A stretch of DNA of 64,000 bases from Megamonas hypermegale_A (GTDB lineage Bacteria > Bacillota > Negativicutes > Selenomonadales > Selenomonadaceae), in NCBI RefSeq assembly GCF_030371585.1, contig NZ_JAUDCE010000005.1; one strand, given 5' to 3'. Positions 33,740 to 43,632 of this stretch are shown piece by piece (positions within the stretch are counted from its first letter, which is position 1; every line of letters starts with the position of its first letter). Both the position numbers and the translations under genes were made by a program. Below the pieces are notes generated by a model, which made no database searches, was not told the origin of the DNA, and worked only from the letters and a program-made list of their open reading frames with translations.

Positions 33740-34660
33740 ATGCTTGATAATATCGAAAAAGATTTACTGGAAAAAGTTTCCGGTATTAAGGATAAACCAA
33801 AAGGAGCCTACAATATCCGCGTAAACAGCAAAGCTGTCGACCGTGCTTCCAGCGAAAACATCACCATTACAAAAAAAGAAGACAAGGACGGTATCGACAT
33901 CCGCATTGCCTCCGGCACAAAAAAAGAAGTCTGCTACATTCCTGTCATAATGGATAAAGCCGGTATTACCGAATCCGTCTATAACGATTTTTATATCGGC
34001 GATGACTGCGACATAACGATTGTCGCCGGCTGCGGTATTCACAACTGCGGCAAGGAGGACTCCGAACACGACGGCATTCACGCTTTCTACGTCGGCAAAA
34101 ACTCCAAAGTAAAATATCTCGAAACGCATTACGGTTCCGGCGACGGCGAAGGCAAGCGCATCATGAACCCGACAACGATTGTCGATATGGATGAAAACTC
34201 CTACATGGAAATGATAACGACGCAAATCCGCGGCGTAAATTCCACTAAACGCATAACAAAAGGAACAGTAGGCAAAAATGCCACGCTCATCGTCAAAGAA
34301 AAACTTTTAACGCACGGCGACCAGTTTGCCGAAAGCGATTTCGAAGTCAACTTGAACGGCGAAAATTCCCATTCCAATATAATATCCCGCGCCGTAGCCC
34401 AGGATAAATCCAAACAGATTTTCGTCGCCAAAATTTACGGCAACAACAAATGCCACGGCCATTCCGAATGTGATGCCATCATCATGAACGATGCCAACAT
34501 CTCCGCTATCCCGGAAATAAAAGCCAACCATCCGGAGTCAAACTTAATCCACGAAGCCGCCATCGGCAAAATTGCCGGTGATCAGCTTATAAAACTGATG
34601 AGCCTCGGTCTTACGGAAAAAGAAGCCGAAAACCAAATTATCAACGGTTTCTTAAAATAA
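33740..34660 (+). CDS. sufB: Fe-S assembly scaffold, short SufB-like (SmsB type)
   Basis: 306 residues, much shorter than SufB (about 470). The C-terminal beta-helix core of the SufB/SufD family is present, including NKCHGHSECDAIIM, ISAIPEIKANHPESNLIHEAAIG-type region and a tail LMSLGLTEKEAENQIINGF. The N-terminal SufB extension is missing. Cys in CGIHNCG and CHGHSEC could hold a cluster. With SufC it would form the minimal scaffold complex. The cysteine desulfurase must be encoded elsewhere. Confidence 0.87.
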   Translation: MLDNIEKDLLEKVSGIKDKPKGAYNIRVNSKAVDRASSENITITKKEDKDGIDIRIASGTKKEVCYIPVIMDKAGITESVYNDFYIGDDCDITIVAGCGIHNCGKEDSEHDGIHAFYVGKNSKVKYLETHYGSGDGEGKRIMNPTTIVDMDENSYMEMITTQIRGVNSTKRITKGTVGKNATLIVKEKLLTHGDQFAESDFEVNLNGENSHSNIISRAVAQDKSKQIFVAKIYGNNKCHGHSECDAIIMNDANISAIPEIKANHPESNLIHEAAIGKIAGDQLIKLMSLGLTEKEAENQIINGFLK

Positions 34661-34758
34661 ATTCTGCCAAAGAGCAGCTTCCTGCTGCAAAGCGCGGCAG
34701 GAATAGCCGCATTCAGCTAGAATATTTACTGTATAAAATAAAAACAGGAGGTTCTCTC

Positions 34759-35346
34759 ATGAAAAAATCCCTATGTATAATTTCCCTGCTTGCTGCAATG
34801 CTCTTCAGCATGGCTACAGCATTTGCCGCTACGGAAACAACGACCGTCATTGATGAAAACTACGATTTGAAATCCATCAAGACGCTGGCGATTACGACTC
34901 CGTACTACAAACCGTCCGCTCAAAGCGTTTACCTCAACGAAAAAAATCGTCCGAACGCACCGAAAATCGTTACAACCGATATGCTCGTTCAGGCTGCCGT
35001 TGATGTCGCCAAAGAAGATGACACCGGTCTTACCGTTCTTTCCGACAAACAAATCAACAGCGCCATCTTAAACAGCACTGGCATCGACATTACGACGCTA
35101 GACAAAGCGGCTGCCAAAAAACTGTATAAAGACAACATTAAAAACTATGCCGATGCTTATGCAGTGTTCACATTCTCCAATGACAGCTACGTCGTTATGA
35201 CCGTTGATATCTACAATGCCAAAGACAACAGTTATATCCTGTCCTACCGCATTATCAACGGCAAACAGGAAAACGACACCATCGAAAATTACAATATGTT
35301 TATGCACAAATTCTACCGTATGCTCACGCTTGAAAGCGAAAAATAA
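34759..35346 (+). CDS. Secreted protein of unknown function
   Basis: 195 residues. A signal peptide (MKKSLCIISLLAAMLFSMATAFA-Ala, cut near residue 24) is followed by a soluble domain with no Cys and no motif I recognise. An alternating strand pattern near the end (YVVMTVDIYNAKDNSYILSYRI) suggests a beta-rich periplasmic protein, perhaps like small stress or surface-assembly factors. ATG 34759 follows AGGAGG. It is a single gene closed by a terminator. The 98 bp before it hold no clear terminator for sufCB, so co-transcription is possible. Confidence 0.7.
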   Translation: MKKSLCIISLLAAMLFSMATAFAATETTTVIDENYDLKSIKTLAITTPYYKPSAQSVYLNEKNRPNAPKIVTTDMLVQAAVDVAKEDDTGLTVLSDKQINSAILNSTGIDITTLDKAAAKKLYKDNIKNYADAYAVFTFSNDSYVVMTVDIYNAKDNSYILSYRIINGKQENDTIENYNMFMHKFYRMLTLESEK

Positions 35347-35352
35347 TTTTTC

Positions 35353-35400
35353 AGCAGTATGTATAATTTTTTTATAGTTATACATGCTGCTCTTTTTATT
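35353..35400 (+). terminator. Terminator after the secreted-protein gene
   Basis: AGCAGTATGTATAA pairs with TTATACATGCTGCT, followed by CTTTTTATTTTT. Confidence 0.88.
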
Positions 35401-35423
35401 TTTAAAAATTTTACAAATTACTA

Positions 35424-35499
35424 TTGAAATTTTATTACTGTTGGTTGTATAATTATTAACATCTTATTCACTAGCGTTTTTTTCTATTTATGCTATAAT
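35424..35499 (+). promoter_or_regulatory. Two candidate promoters of the arg operon
   Basis: TTGAAA (35424-35429), 18 bp, TATAAT (35448-35453); and an extended -10 TGCTATAAT (35491-35499) without a good -35. ArgR control is expected for such operons, but I could not identify a convincing operator. Confidence 0.5.
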
Positions 35500-35555
35500 A
35501 TGGTTGCTGTAATTTACACTTTTACACAGTTTTTTTATTTTAATAGGAGGATATC

Positions 35556-36593
35556 ATGGTAAAAGTAAGCATTATCGGCGCTACCGGCTATGCAGGGGCG
35601 GAGCTTCTGCGCCTTTTGTACAATCACCCGCAAGTCGAAGTAGTGCATATTACCTCTGAAAGCTATACTGGTAAAGCCATATCGGAAGTATATCCGCATT
35701 TGCGCGGACTATATGACCAGAAATTAATCAGCATGAAGGATTTGGACATAATCGCTAAAGACAGCGATTTCGTCTTCATCGGTCTGCCGCACGGTCATGC
35801 CATGGAAGTCGGCAAAGCTTTGGCTGATACGAACGTACGCATTATCGACCTCGGCGCGGATTACCGCTTTGACGATACGGCCGTTTATGAACAATGGTAT
35901 AAAGTATCCCATACGCATAAAGATGCCGCCCGCGTTTACGGGCTTGCCGAATTATACCGCGACGAAATAAAATCGGCCAAAATCATCGGCAATGCGGGCT
36001 GTTACACTACGGCAAGCATTTTAGCTCTTGCTCCGCTCGTTAAAAACGAATTTATCGAGCCGAACACCATTATTATTGATGCTAAATCCGGCACTTCCGG
36101 CGCCGGCCGTTCACCGAAACTCATGAACCACTACCCGGAATTTTATGATAACTTTAAAGCCTACGGTGTGGCTACGCACCGCCACACGCCGGAAATCGAA
36201 CAGGCTCTCGGCCATCTGTGCGGACGCAAGGTTACGCTTAATTTCACACCGCATCTTGTGCCTATGAGTCGCGGCATTTTAAGTACGTGCTATGCCAACA
36301 TCAAACAGTGGGTTACGCCGGAAATGATTGACAATGCCTACAGCGAAATGTACGGCAAGGAATTTTTCATCCGTCTGCTCGGCAGAGGCGGCTATCCGTC
36401 AACGAAAGAAGTGCGCGGCTCCAACTTCTGCGATATCGGCTGGCATATCGACCTTCGCACCGGCCGCATAATCGTGCTTTCGGCTATCGACAATCTCGTG
36501 AAGGGGGCAGCCGGTCAGGCCGTTCAGAATTTGAACATTGCCTGCGGCTTTGATGAAAAGACGGGACTTGATTTCACTCCAATTTATCCGTAA
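35556..36593 (+). CDS. argC: N-acetyl-gamma-glutamyl-phosphate reductase
   Basis: 345 residues. NADPH-dependent third step of arginine synthesis. N-terminal Rossmann GATGYAGAELLRLL; catalytic Cys in IGNAGCYTTAS; GTSGAGRSPKLM and the conserved His in TPHLVPMSRGIL. It opens a seven-gene operon that encodes every step from acetylglutamate to arginine. Confidence 0.96.
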   Translation: MVKVSIIGATGYAGAELLRLLYNHPQVEVVHITSESYTGKAISEVYPHLRGLYDQKLISMKDLDIIAKDSDFVFIGLPHGHAMEVGKALADTNVRIIDLGADYRFDDTAVYEQWYKVSHTHKDAARVYGLAELYRDEIKSAKIIGNAGCYTTASILALAPLVKNEFIEPNTIIIDAKSGTSGAGRSPKLMNHYPEFYDNFKAYGVATHRHTPEIEQALGHLCGRKVTLNFTPHLVPMSRGILSTCYANIKQWVTPEMIDNAYSEMYGKEFFIRLLGRGGYPSTKEVRGSNFCDIGWHIDLRTGRIIVLSAIDNLVKGAAGQAVQNLNIACGFDEKTGLDFTPIYP

Positions 36594-36611
36594 TTACAGG
36601 GGAGGATTATA

Positions 36612-37817
36612 ATGATAAAGAAAGATAATCAGGGCGTAACTTACGCCAAAGGATTTAAAGCAGCCGGTGTCAAAGCCGGTATAAAAAAGAGCGGCAATCT
36701 CGATGTCGCTGTAATCTACACTGAAACAGAAGCGGCTATTGCCGGTACATTCACGCAGAATAAAGTGGCTGCCGCTCCTGTATACGTTTCCAAAGAAACG
36801 GTCGCTACGAAAACGGCTCATGCTATTGTTGCCAACGCCGGCTGCGCTAATGCCTGCACTGGTCAGCAGGGCATGAACGATGCTTATAAAACGAGAGAAA
36901 TCGCAGCAGCTGCACTCGGCATTAAAGCCGATGACGTAATCGTCGGCTCTACCGGCGTTATCGGCGTTACGCTTCCTATGGACAAACTGGAAGCCGGCAT
37001 TAAAGATGCTGTAGCCAATTTATCCGAAACAGGCAGCATTGATGCAGCCAATGCCATCATCACCACTGATACGCACAGCAAATCCATGACAGTTAAATTC
37101 GATATCGACGGCACGGAAGTTCATATGGGCGCTATCGCCAAAGGTTCCGGCATGATACGCCCGAACATGGCGACGATGCTCTGCTATATCACGACCGACC
37201 TCAATATCGAACAGCCACTCTTGCAGAAAGCTCTTTCCGCCTGCGTGGAAAAATCCTTCAACATGATTTCCGTCGACGGTGACATGAGCACGAATGATAC
37301 GGTTGTCGTTCTCGCCAACGGTCTTGCAGGCAATGCCAAAATCACGGAAGAAAACGCGGCATATGAATTATTCTGCACTAATTTAATGGCACTGTGCACT
37401 GAACTTGCCAAAGAAATCGCAGCAGACGGCGAAGGCGCCAGCAAATTCCTGACAATCAACGTAAAAGGCGCAAAATCCTTTGCCGATGCCAAAACGGTCG
37501 GCATGGCTGTAGCCAATTCTCCGCTCGTAAAAACGGCGTTTTTCGGCGAAGACCCAAACTGGGGCCGCGTAATCTGCGCTGTCGGTTATTCCGGCGCGGA
37601 CATGGTTCCGGAAAAAACCGTCGTTAAATTCGGCGGCATCACCATTTTTGACTGCGGCGTAGGCGCAACATACGATAGTGAAGCACTCGTACAGGTGATG
37701 AGACAGAAAGACATCGTCATCGACATTGAACTCAACATGGGCGACGCTGACGCTACCGTATGGACATGCGACCTTTCTTACGAATACGTGAAAATTAACG
37801 GGGAGTATCACACCTGA
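36612..37817 (+). CDS. argJ: Glutamate N-acetyltransferase / amino-acid acetyltransferase
   Basis: 401 residues. It moves the acetyl group from N-acetylornithine to glutamate, recycling it. The precursor cleaves itself before Thr in PNMATMLCYITTD, giving alpha and beta chains. No separate argA or argE is here, fitting the cyclic pathway; whether it also uses acetyl-CoA cannot be told. Its stop overlaps the argB start by one base. Confidence 0.95.
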   Translation: MIKKDNQGVTYAKGFKAAGVKAGIKKSGNLDVAVIYTETEAAIAGTFTQNKVAAAPVYVSKETVATKTAHAIVANAGCANACTGQQGMNDAYKTREIAAAALGIKADDVIVGSTGVIGVTLPMDKLEAGIKDAVANLSETGSIDAANAIITTDTHSKSMTVKFDIDGTEVHMGAIAKGSGMIRPNMATMLCYITTDLNIEQPLLQKALSACVEKSFNMISVDGDMSTNDTVVVLANGLAGNAKITEENAAYELFCTNLMALCTELAKEIAADGEGASKFLTINVKGAKSFADAKTVGMAVANSPLVKTAFFGEDPNWGRVICAVGYSGADMVPEKTVVKFGGITIFDCGVGATYDSEALVQVMRQKDIVIDIELNMGDADATVWTCDLSYEYVKINGEYHT

Positions 37818-38719
37818 TGAGTAATATTGCTAATTTTTCCGCGGAAGACAAAGCTTCTATTCTCGTAGAAGCTCTTCCGTACATTCAAGAATTCTACGGT
37901 AAGACCATCGTTATAAAATACGGCGGCAATGCCATGATTAATGAAGAGCTGAAACAGCAGGTAATGAAGGATATCGTATTGATGAAATACGTCGGTATCC
38001 GTCCCGTAATCGTACACGGCGGCGGCCCGGATATCACATCTTTCCTCAAAAAATTCGGCAAGGCGACTGAGTTCATCAGCGGTCTGCGCGTAACCGATAA
38101 GGAAACGGTGCAGATTGCGGAAATGGTGCTTGCCGGTAAAATCAATTCCGAAATCGTCAACCGACTCAATCGTCTCGGCGTTCATGCCGTAGGTCTGAGC
38201 GGCAAGGACTCCGATTTAATCATCGCCCACAAAAAACTGGCGGAAGTTCACGACGGTTCCGACACCGTTCAGCAGGTGGACATCGGTTACGTCGGCGAAG
38301 TGGAAAAAGTCAATACGGCATTAATCAACGACCTGCTCGACAAAGATTACGTGCCGGTAATCGCGCCAATCGGCGCCGGTCACGCTGACGAGTCCTTTAA
38401 TATCAATGCCGATTATGTGGCGGCGGAAATAGCCGGTGCTCTGCAGGCTGAAAAACTGCTGCTTTTAACCGACACAAAAGGCATTTACCGCGACTTTGAG
38501 GATAAATCCTCTTTCATCTCCACGCTTACGCAAAACGAAGCGAAAAAACTCATAAACAGCGGCAACATCGCCGGCGGCATGATACCGAAAGTCGAAGCCT
38601 GCCTGCACGCGCTCGACAGCGGTACAGGCAAAGCCTGCATTATCGACGGACGTGAAAGCCATTCCTTAATTCTGGAGCTGTTCACCTCGCAGGGTATCGG
38701 TACGGAAGTTGTTCGCTGA
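37817..38719 (+). CDS. argB: Acetylglutamate kinase
   Basis: 300 residues. It phosphorylates N-acetylglutamate. KYGGNAMI near the N-terminus, VHGGGPDI for substrate, and GGMIPKVEACLHAL near the C-terminus are family hallmarks. The N-terminal helix (SAEDKASILVEALPYIQEFYG) is the type found in arginine-feedback-inhibited hexameric enzymes, so allosteric inhibition is likely. Confidence 0.96.
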   Translation: MSNIANFSAEDKASILVEALPYIQEFYGKTIVIKYGGNAMINEELKQQVMKDIVLMKYVGIRPVIVHGGGPDITSFLKKFGKATEFISGLRVTDKETVQIAEMVLAGKINSEIVNRLNRLGVHAVGLSGKDSDLIIAHKKLAEVHDGSDTVQQVDIGYVGEVEKVNTALINDLLDKDYVPVIAPIGAGHADESFNINADYVAAEIAGALQAEKLLLLTDTKGIYRDFEDKSSFISTLTQNEAKKLINSGNIAGGMIPKVEACLHALDSGTGKACIIDGRESHSLILELFTSQGIGTEVVR

Positions 38720-38733
38720 CTGGAGGAATAAAC

Positions 38734-39933
38734 ATGTTAACTGACGAACAGATTTTCGCCAAGGACAAAGACGATTACATGCCTGTCTTTGCGCGTTATA
38801 ATATAGTTTTGGACCACGGAGACGGTCCGTATCTTTACGATACAAACGGCAAAAAATATATTGACTATCTGGCCGGCATCGCCGTAAACGTAGTCGGTCA
38901 CAATTATAAACCACTTGTCGACGCTATCAGCCGCCAGGCTGCCAAAATGATACACTGCTCCAACCTCTATTACACGGAAGTGCAGGTTGAAGCAGCCGAA
39001 AAACTGAAAAAACTCAGCGACATGGACAAAGTGTTCTTCGGCAATTCTGGCGCGGAAGCCAATGAAGGCGCAATTAAACTTGCCCGCAAATACGCAACCG
39101 ATATCGACCCGGAAAAAATCCAGATAATCTCCGCACTGCACAGCTTCCACGGCCGTACAATAGCTACCCTCACCGCTACAGGTCAGGACCACTATCATCA
39201 CGGTTTCGGTCCGCTGCCGGAAGGATTTGACTATGTGCCGTTCAACGATATCGAAGCGCTCGAAGCCAAAATGAGCGACAAAACATGCGCCGTTATGCTG
39301 GAAGCTATTCAGGGCGAAGGCGGCGTGCATGTGCCAGATGAGGATTATCTGCCGAAAGTCCGCGCACTGTGTGATAAATACAATGCCGTTTTAATCTTCG
39401 ACGAAGTTCAGTGCGGCATGGGACGCACCGGTACATTCTTCGGCTGTCAGCAATTCGGCGTTAAACCGGATATCGTAACACTGGCTAAAGGTCTTGCCGG
39501 CGGCGTGCCAATCGGCGCATTTCTCGCTACAGACAAAGTAGCAAGCGCCTTTCACCCGGGCGACCACGGCTCCACGTTCGGCGGCAATCCGCTTGCCTGC
39601 GCCGCTGCCTGCGTAGTCCTCGATGCACTGACAAAAGACAACTTAATGAAAAACGCTGTTGAAGTCGGCGCTTATTTAAAAGAAAAATTCAATGCTTATA
39701 AAGAAAAATACCCGACACTCATTAAAGACGTACGCGGCCGCGGCTTAATCCTCGGTATGGAACTTTCCCGTCCGGGCCGTGAAATTGCCAACGAGTGCCT
39801 TGATTACGGCGCAATCATCAACTGCACGGCAGGAAATGTACTGCGCTTCGTGCCGCCGCTCAACATCACCAAAGCGCACGTTGATGAACTTATCGCCATT
39901 TTAGATAAAGTATTACCGAAATACGCTCAATAA
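38734..39933 (+). CDS. argD: Acetylornithine aminotransferase
   Basis: 399 residues. Class III PLP aminotransferase. FFGNSGAEANEGAIKLARK binds the PLP phosphate, IFDEVQCGMGRTG contains the PLP-contacting Asp, and the Schiff-base Lys is in TLAKGLAGGVPIG. It may also act on succinyl-diaminopimelate, as ArgD does elsewhere. Confidence 0.95.
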   Translation: MLTDEQIFAKDKDDYMPVFARYNIVLDHGDGPYLYDTNGKKYIDYLAGIAVNVVGHNYKPLVDAISRQAAKMIHCSNLYYTEVQVEAAEKLKKLSDMDKVFFGNSGAEANEGAIKLARKYATDIDPEKIQIISALHSFHGRTIATLTATGQDHYHHGFGPLPEGFDYVPFNDIEALEAKMSDKTCAVMLEAIQGEGGVHVPDEDYLPKVRALCDKYNAVLIFDEVQCGMGRTGTFFGCQQFGVKPDIVTLAKGLAGGVPIGAFLATDKVASAFHPGDHGSTFGGNPLACAAACVVLDALTKDNLMKNAVEVGAYLKEKFNAYKEKYPTLIKDVRGRGLILGMELSRPGREIANECLDYGAIINCTAGNVLRFVPPLNITKAHVDELIAILDKVLPKYAQ

Positions 39934-39951
39934 TAAACTGGAGGTTTTAGA

Positions 39952-40884
39952 ATGCTTAAAGGCAAAGACCTTTTATCCATACACGATTTAACAACTGACG
40001 AAGTCTTTGAAATCCTCGACCTGGCGCATGAACTGAAAGCTAAACAGAAAGCCGGTATCGAGCACCATCTGCTGAAAGGCAAAACGCTCGGTATGATTTT
40101 TGAAAAATCTTCCACCCGCACCCGTGTTTCTTTTGAAGTCGGCATGTATCAGCTCGGCGGTCAGGCACTGTTTTTATCCAACCGCGACCTGCAAATCGGC
40201 CGCGGCGAACCGATTAAGGATACAGCCCGCGTACTTTCCCGCTATCTTGACGGCGTCATGATACGTACATTCGGCCATGAAATCGTGGAAGAATTTGCGC
40301 AGTACGCCGACATTCCTGTAATCAACGCTCTGACTGACCTTCTGCACCCTTGCCAGGCGCTGACCGACCTTCTGACGGCGCAGGAACATAAGGGAAAAGA
40401 CCTCAAAGGTCTGAAAATGGCTTATATCGGCGACGGCAACAATATGACGCACTCTCTCATGTATGCCTGCGCCAAAGTCGGCATGAATTTCGCCAGCGCC
40501 AGCCCGAAAGGCTATGAACCGAACGCTCAGGTCGTTGCCAATGCCAAAATTGACGCTACAAAATCCGGCTCCGTCGTTGAAATCCTGAACGACCCGTACG
40601 AAGCTGCCAAAGACGCCGATATTCTGTATACGGACGTTTGGGCAAGCATGGGACAGGAAGCCGAACATGACGCGCGCGTAAAAATCTTCAAAGATTACCA
40701 GATAAATCAGGATTTACTCAAAGTTGCCGACAAACGCGCCATCGTTATGCACTGCCTGCCGGCACATCGCGGTGAAGAAATCGCTGAAGACGTGCTGGAA
40801 AACAATGCCGACGTTATTTTTGACGAAGCAGAAAATCGTTTACACACACAAAAAGCAATTATGGCTCTTTTAATGGGCGACTAA
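39952..40884 (+). CDS. argF: Ornithine carbamoyltransferase
   Basis: 310 residues. It joins ornithine and carbamoyl phosphate. Carbamoyl-phosphate loop SSTRTR near residue 50, and the ornithine-site motif HCLPAHRGEE near the C-terminus. Anabolic by context. No carAB genes are linked. Confidence 0.96.
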   Translation: MLKGKDLLSIHDLTTDEVFEILDLAHELKAKQKAGIEHHLLKGKTLGMIFEKSSTRTRVSFEVGMYQLGGQALFLSNRDLQIGRGEPIKDTARVLSRYLDGVMIRTFGHEIVEEFAQYADIPVINALTDLLHPCQALTDLLTAQEHKGKDLKGLKMAYIGDGNNMTHSLMYACAKVGMNFASASPKGYEPNAQVVANAKIDATKSGSVVEILNDPYEAAKDADILYTDVWASMGQEAEHDARVKIFKDYQINQDLLKVADKRAIVMHCLPAHRGEEIAEDVLENNADVIFDEAENRLHTQKAIMALLMGD

Positions 40885-40953
40885 ATTTGTTAATATATGA
40901 TTAGTCATATTTATGATTAGATTACTCGAAAAAATTTAAGGAGATGTCAATTA

Positions 40954-42168
40954 ATGGAAAATATTAAAAAAGTAGTCCTCGCTTATTCCGGCGGACTTGA
41001 TACATCCGTTATCATTCCATGGCTCAAAGAAAATTACAATGGTTGCGAAGTTATCGCTGTCTGCGCTGATATCGGCCAGGGCGACGAATTGAACGTTGTT
41101 CATGATAAAGCATTAAAATCCGGTGCTTCCAAAGTTTTCATCGAACACCTAACAGAAGACTTCGTAGCCAACTACGTTTTCCCTACGTTGAAAGCCGGTG
41201 CCGTTTATGAAGGCAAATATCTTTTAGGCACTTCCTTTGCCCGTCCGCTGATTGCTAAACGCCTCGTGGAAATCGCCAAAGCAGAAGGCGCTGACGCTAT
41301 CGCTCACGGTGCTACCGGTAAAGGCAACGACCAGGTTCGTTTCGAACTCTCCGTCAAAGCACTGGCTCCGAACATCAAATTAATCGCTCCGTGGCGTGAA
41401 TGGGAACTGCGCTCCCGCGAACAGGAAATCGCTTACGCTGAAAAACACGGTATTCCAATCGCTACGGAAAACAAAACGTATTCCATGGACAGAAACATCT
41501 GGCATTTAAGCCATGAAGGCTCCGACCTTGAAGACCCGTGGAACGCTCCGAAAGACAGCATGTATTTAATCAGCAAAGCACCGAAAGACGCTCCGGACGA
41601 AGCTGAATACGTAACAATCGACTTTGAAAAAGGTATTCCAGTTGCCGTAAACGGCGAAAAAATGACACCTGTACAGCTGCTCGAAACATTAAACGATATC
41701 GGCGCTAAAAACGGCATCGGTATCACGGATATCGTGGAAAACCGTCTTGTCGGCATGAAATCCCGCGGCGTATACGAAAACCCGGGCGGAGCAATTTTAT
41801 ATGCTGCTCATCAGGAACTGGAATATCTGTGCCTCGACCGTCAGACACTCCACTACAAAGAAACAGTCGCTATCAAATACGCTGAACTCGTTTATGACGG
41901 CATGTGGTTCTCCCAGCTGCGCGAAGCGCTCGCCGCATTCGTTGATGCAACGCAGGAAACAGTTACCGGTACAGTAAAACTCAAACTCTACAAAGGCAAT
42001 ATCATGCCGGCCGGTGCTAAATCCCCTTACTCCCTCTACAGCCAGGAATTCGTAACATTCGAAGAAGACGATGTTTACAACCAGGCTGACGCTACGGGCT
42101 TCATCAACCTCTTCGGCCTCCCGCTCAAAGTCCGCGCTTTAATGAAAGAAAAAACAGGTCTTAAATAA
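40954..42168 (+). CDS. argG: Argininosuccinate synthase
   Basis: 404 residues. N-type ATP pyrophosphatase with AYSGGLDTSV at the N-terminus, then GATGKGNDQVRFEL and SHEGSDLEDP. It condenses citrulline and aspartate. ATG 40954 follows AAGGAGATG. The stop overlaps the argH start in TAATG. Confidence 0.97.
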   Translation: MENIKKVVLAYSGGLDTSVIIPWLKENYNGCEVIAVCADIGQGDELNVVHDKALKSGASKVFIEHLTEDFVANYVFPTLKAGAVYEGKYLLGTSFARPLIAKRLVEIAKAEGADAIAHGATGKGNDQVRFELSVKALAPNIKLIAPWREWELRSREQEIAYAEKHGIPIATENKTYSMDRNIWHLSHEGSDLEDPWNAPKDSMYLISKAPKDAPDEAEYVTIDFEKGIPVAVNGEKMTPVQLLETLNDIGAKNGIGITDIVENRLVGMKSRGVYENPGGAILYAAHQELEYLCLDRQTLHYKETVAIKYAELVYDGMWFSQLREALAAFVDATQETVTGTVKLKLYKGNIMPAGAKSPYSLYSQEFVTFEEDDVYNQADATGFINLFGLPLKVRALMKEKTGLK

Positions 42169-43592
42169 TGGCGGAACAAATGTGGGGCGGCAGGTTCGCC
42201 AAATCTACAGACGAAATGATTAACGAGTTTCAGGCCTCCATCAATTTCGACAAGCGCATGTATCACGAAGATATCGCCGGCAGCATCGCTCATGCGAAAA
42301 TGCTCAACAAGGTAGGCATATTAAACGATGAAGATACAAACGCCATCATCACCGGCCTGAAAAACATTCTGGCAAAAATCGAACAAGGCGATTTCAATTT
42401 CTCCGTTGAATTGGAAGACATTCATATGAATATCGAAAAACGCCTGACGGAAGCCATCGGCGACGCCGGCGGCAGACTGCATACGGCCAGAAGCCGCAAC
42501 GACCAGGTGGCGCTCGACACGCATATGTACGTCCGCCGCGAAACGGTTGAAGTTTTAAAGCTCATTAAAGAACTGCAAACGGCTTTTGCCGATACAGCAA
42601 AAAAATACAAAGAAGTAATCATGCCGGGTTATACCCATCTGCAACGTGCGCAGCCGATTTTGTTCTCGCACCACATGATGGCGTATTTCTCCATGCTCAG
42701 CCGTGATTTCTCCCGCTTCAAGGGCGTGTACGAACGCTGCGACATCATGCCGCTCGGCGCAGGCGCGCTTGCCGGTACGACTTTCCCGATTGACCGTCAA
42801 TTCGTAGCACAGCAGCTCAACTTCGACGCAATCTACACGAATAGCCTCGATGCCGTAAGCGACAGAGATTACATCATGGAATTTTTAGCCGCAGCTTCCA
42901 TTCTCATGATACATCTGAGCCGTATCAGCGAAGAAATCATCTTCTGGTGCTCCCGCGAATTTTCCTTCGTGGAACTCGACGACGCTCACTGCACCGGTTC
43001 CAGCATGATGCCGCAGAAAAAAAATCCGGACGTATCCGAACTCGTCCGCGGCAAAACGGGCCGTGTAATCGGTCATCTGATGGCAATGCTCACGACTGTA
43101 AAAGGTCTGCCGCTTGCCTATAATAAAGACTTGCAGGAAGACAAGGAAGGCCTGTTCGACGCCATTGATACGGTCAAATTCAGCCTTGCCGTTTACGCTC
43201 AGCTCATTCGCGGCATGAAAGTAAGAAGCGACGTTATGCTCAAAGCCGTTCGCGAAGACTTCTCCAACGCGACTGACCTTGCCGACTATCTCGTAAAAAA
43301 AGGTATGCCGTTCAGAAAAGCGCACAGCGTATCCGGTCATGCCGTTCACTACTGCATTGAGCAGGGTAAATGGCTGGAAGATTTGACTATGGACGAATAC
43401 AAACAGATGTCCGACCTATTTGAAGACGACATCTACGAAGCCATCAAACCGGAAACATGCGTTAAAAACCGCAATTCCTACGGCGGAACATCCTATAAAC
43501 AGGTGGATATGCAGCTGGAAACGGCTGACAAAATTCTGCAGAATGAACAGTCTCAGCTTGCTATCTTCACTGATAAACAGGTAAAACTCTAA
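42168..43592 (+). CDS. argH: Argininosuccinate lyase
   Basis: 474 residues. Fumarase/aspartase superfamily; signature GSSMMPQKKNPD and the catalytic His region TARSRNDQVALDTHM and HLQRAQPI. It releases arginine and fumarate. Last gene of the operon; a bidirectional terminator follows. Confidence 0.97.
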   Translation: MAEQMWGGRFAKSTDEMINEFQASINFDKRMYHEDIAGSIAHAKMLNKVGILNDEDTNAIITGLKNILAKIEQGDFNFSVELEDIHMNIEKRLTEAIGDAGGRLHTARSRNDQVALDTHMYVRRETVEVLKLIKELQTAFADTAKKYKEVIMPGYTHLQRAQPILFSHHMMAYFSMLSRDFSRFKGVYERCDIMPLGAGALAGTTFPIDRQFVAQQLNFDAIYTNSLDAVSDRDYIMEFLAAASILMIHLSRISEEIIFWCSREFSFVELDDAHCTGSSMMPQKKNPDVSELVRGKTGRVIGHLMAMLTTVKGLPLAYNKDLQEDKEGLFDAIDTVKFSLAVYAQLIRGMKVRSDVMLKAVREDFSNATDLADYLVKKGMPFRKAHSVSGHAVHYCIEQGKWLEDLTMDEYKQMSDLFEDDIYEAIKPETCVKNRNSYGGTSYKQVDMQLETADKILQNEQSQLAIFTDKQVKL

Positions 43593-43595
43593 AAC

Positions 43596-43632
43596 AAAAA
43601 CAGAGTAGAGAAAATCTCTACTCTGTTTTTTT
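43596..43632. terminator. Bidirectional terminator between argH and hydF
   Basis: CAGAGTAGAG (43601-43610) pairs with CTCTACTCTG (43616-43625), with an A-run and T7 at either side. The T-run touches the hydF stop codon. Confidence 0.9.

Noticed and set aside
35397..35555. ArgR operators ahead of argC
   Set aside because: Several AT-rich imperfect palindromes exist (near 35447 and 35510) but none is convincing above the AT background.
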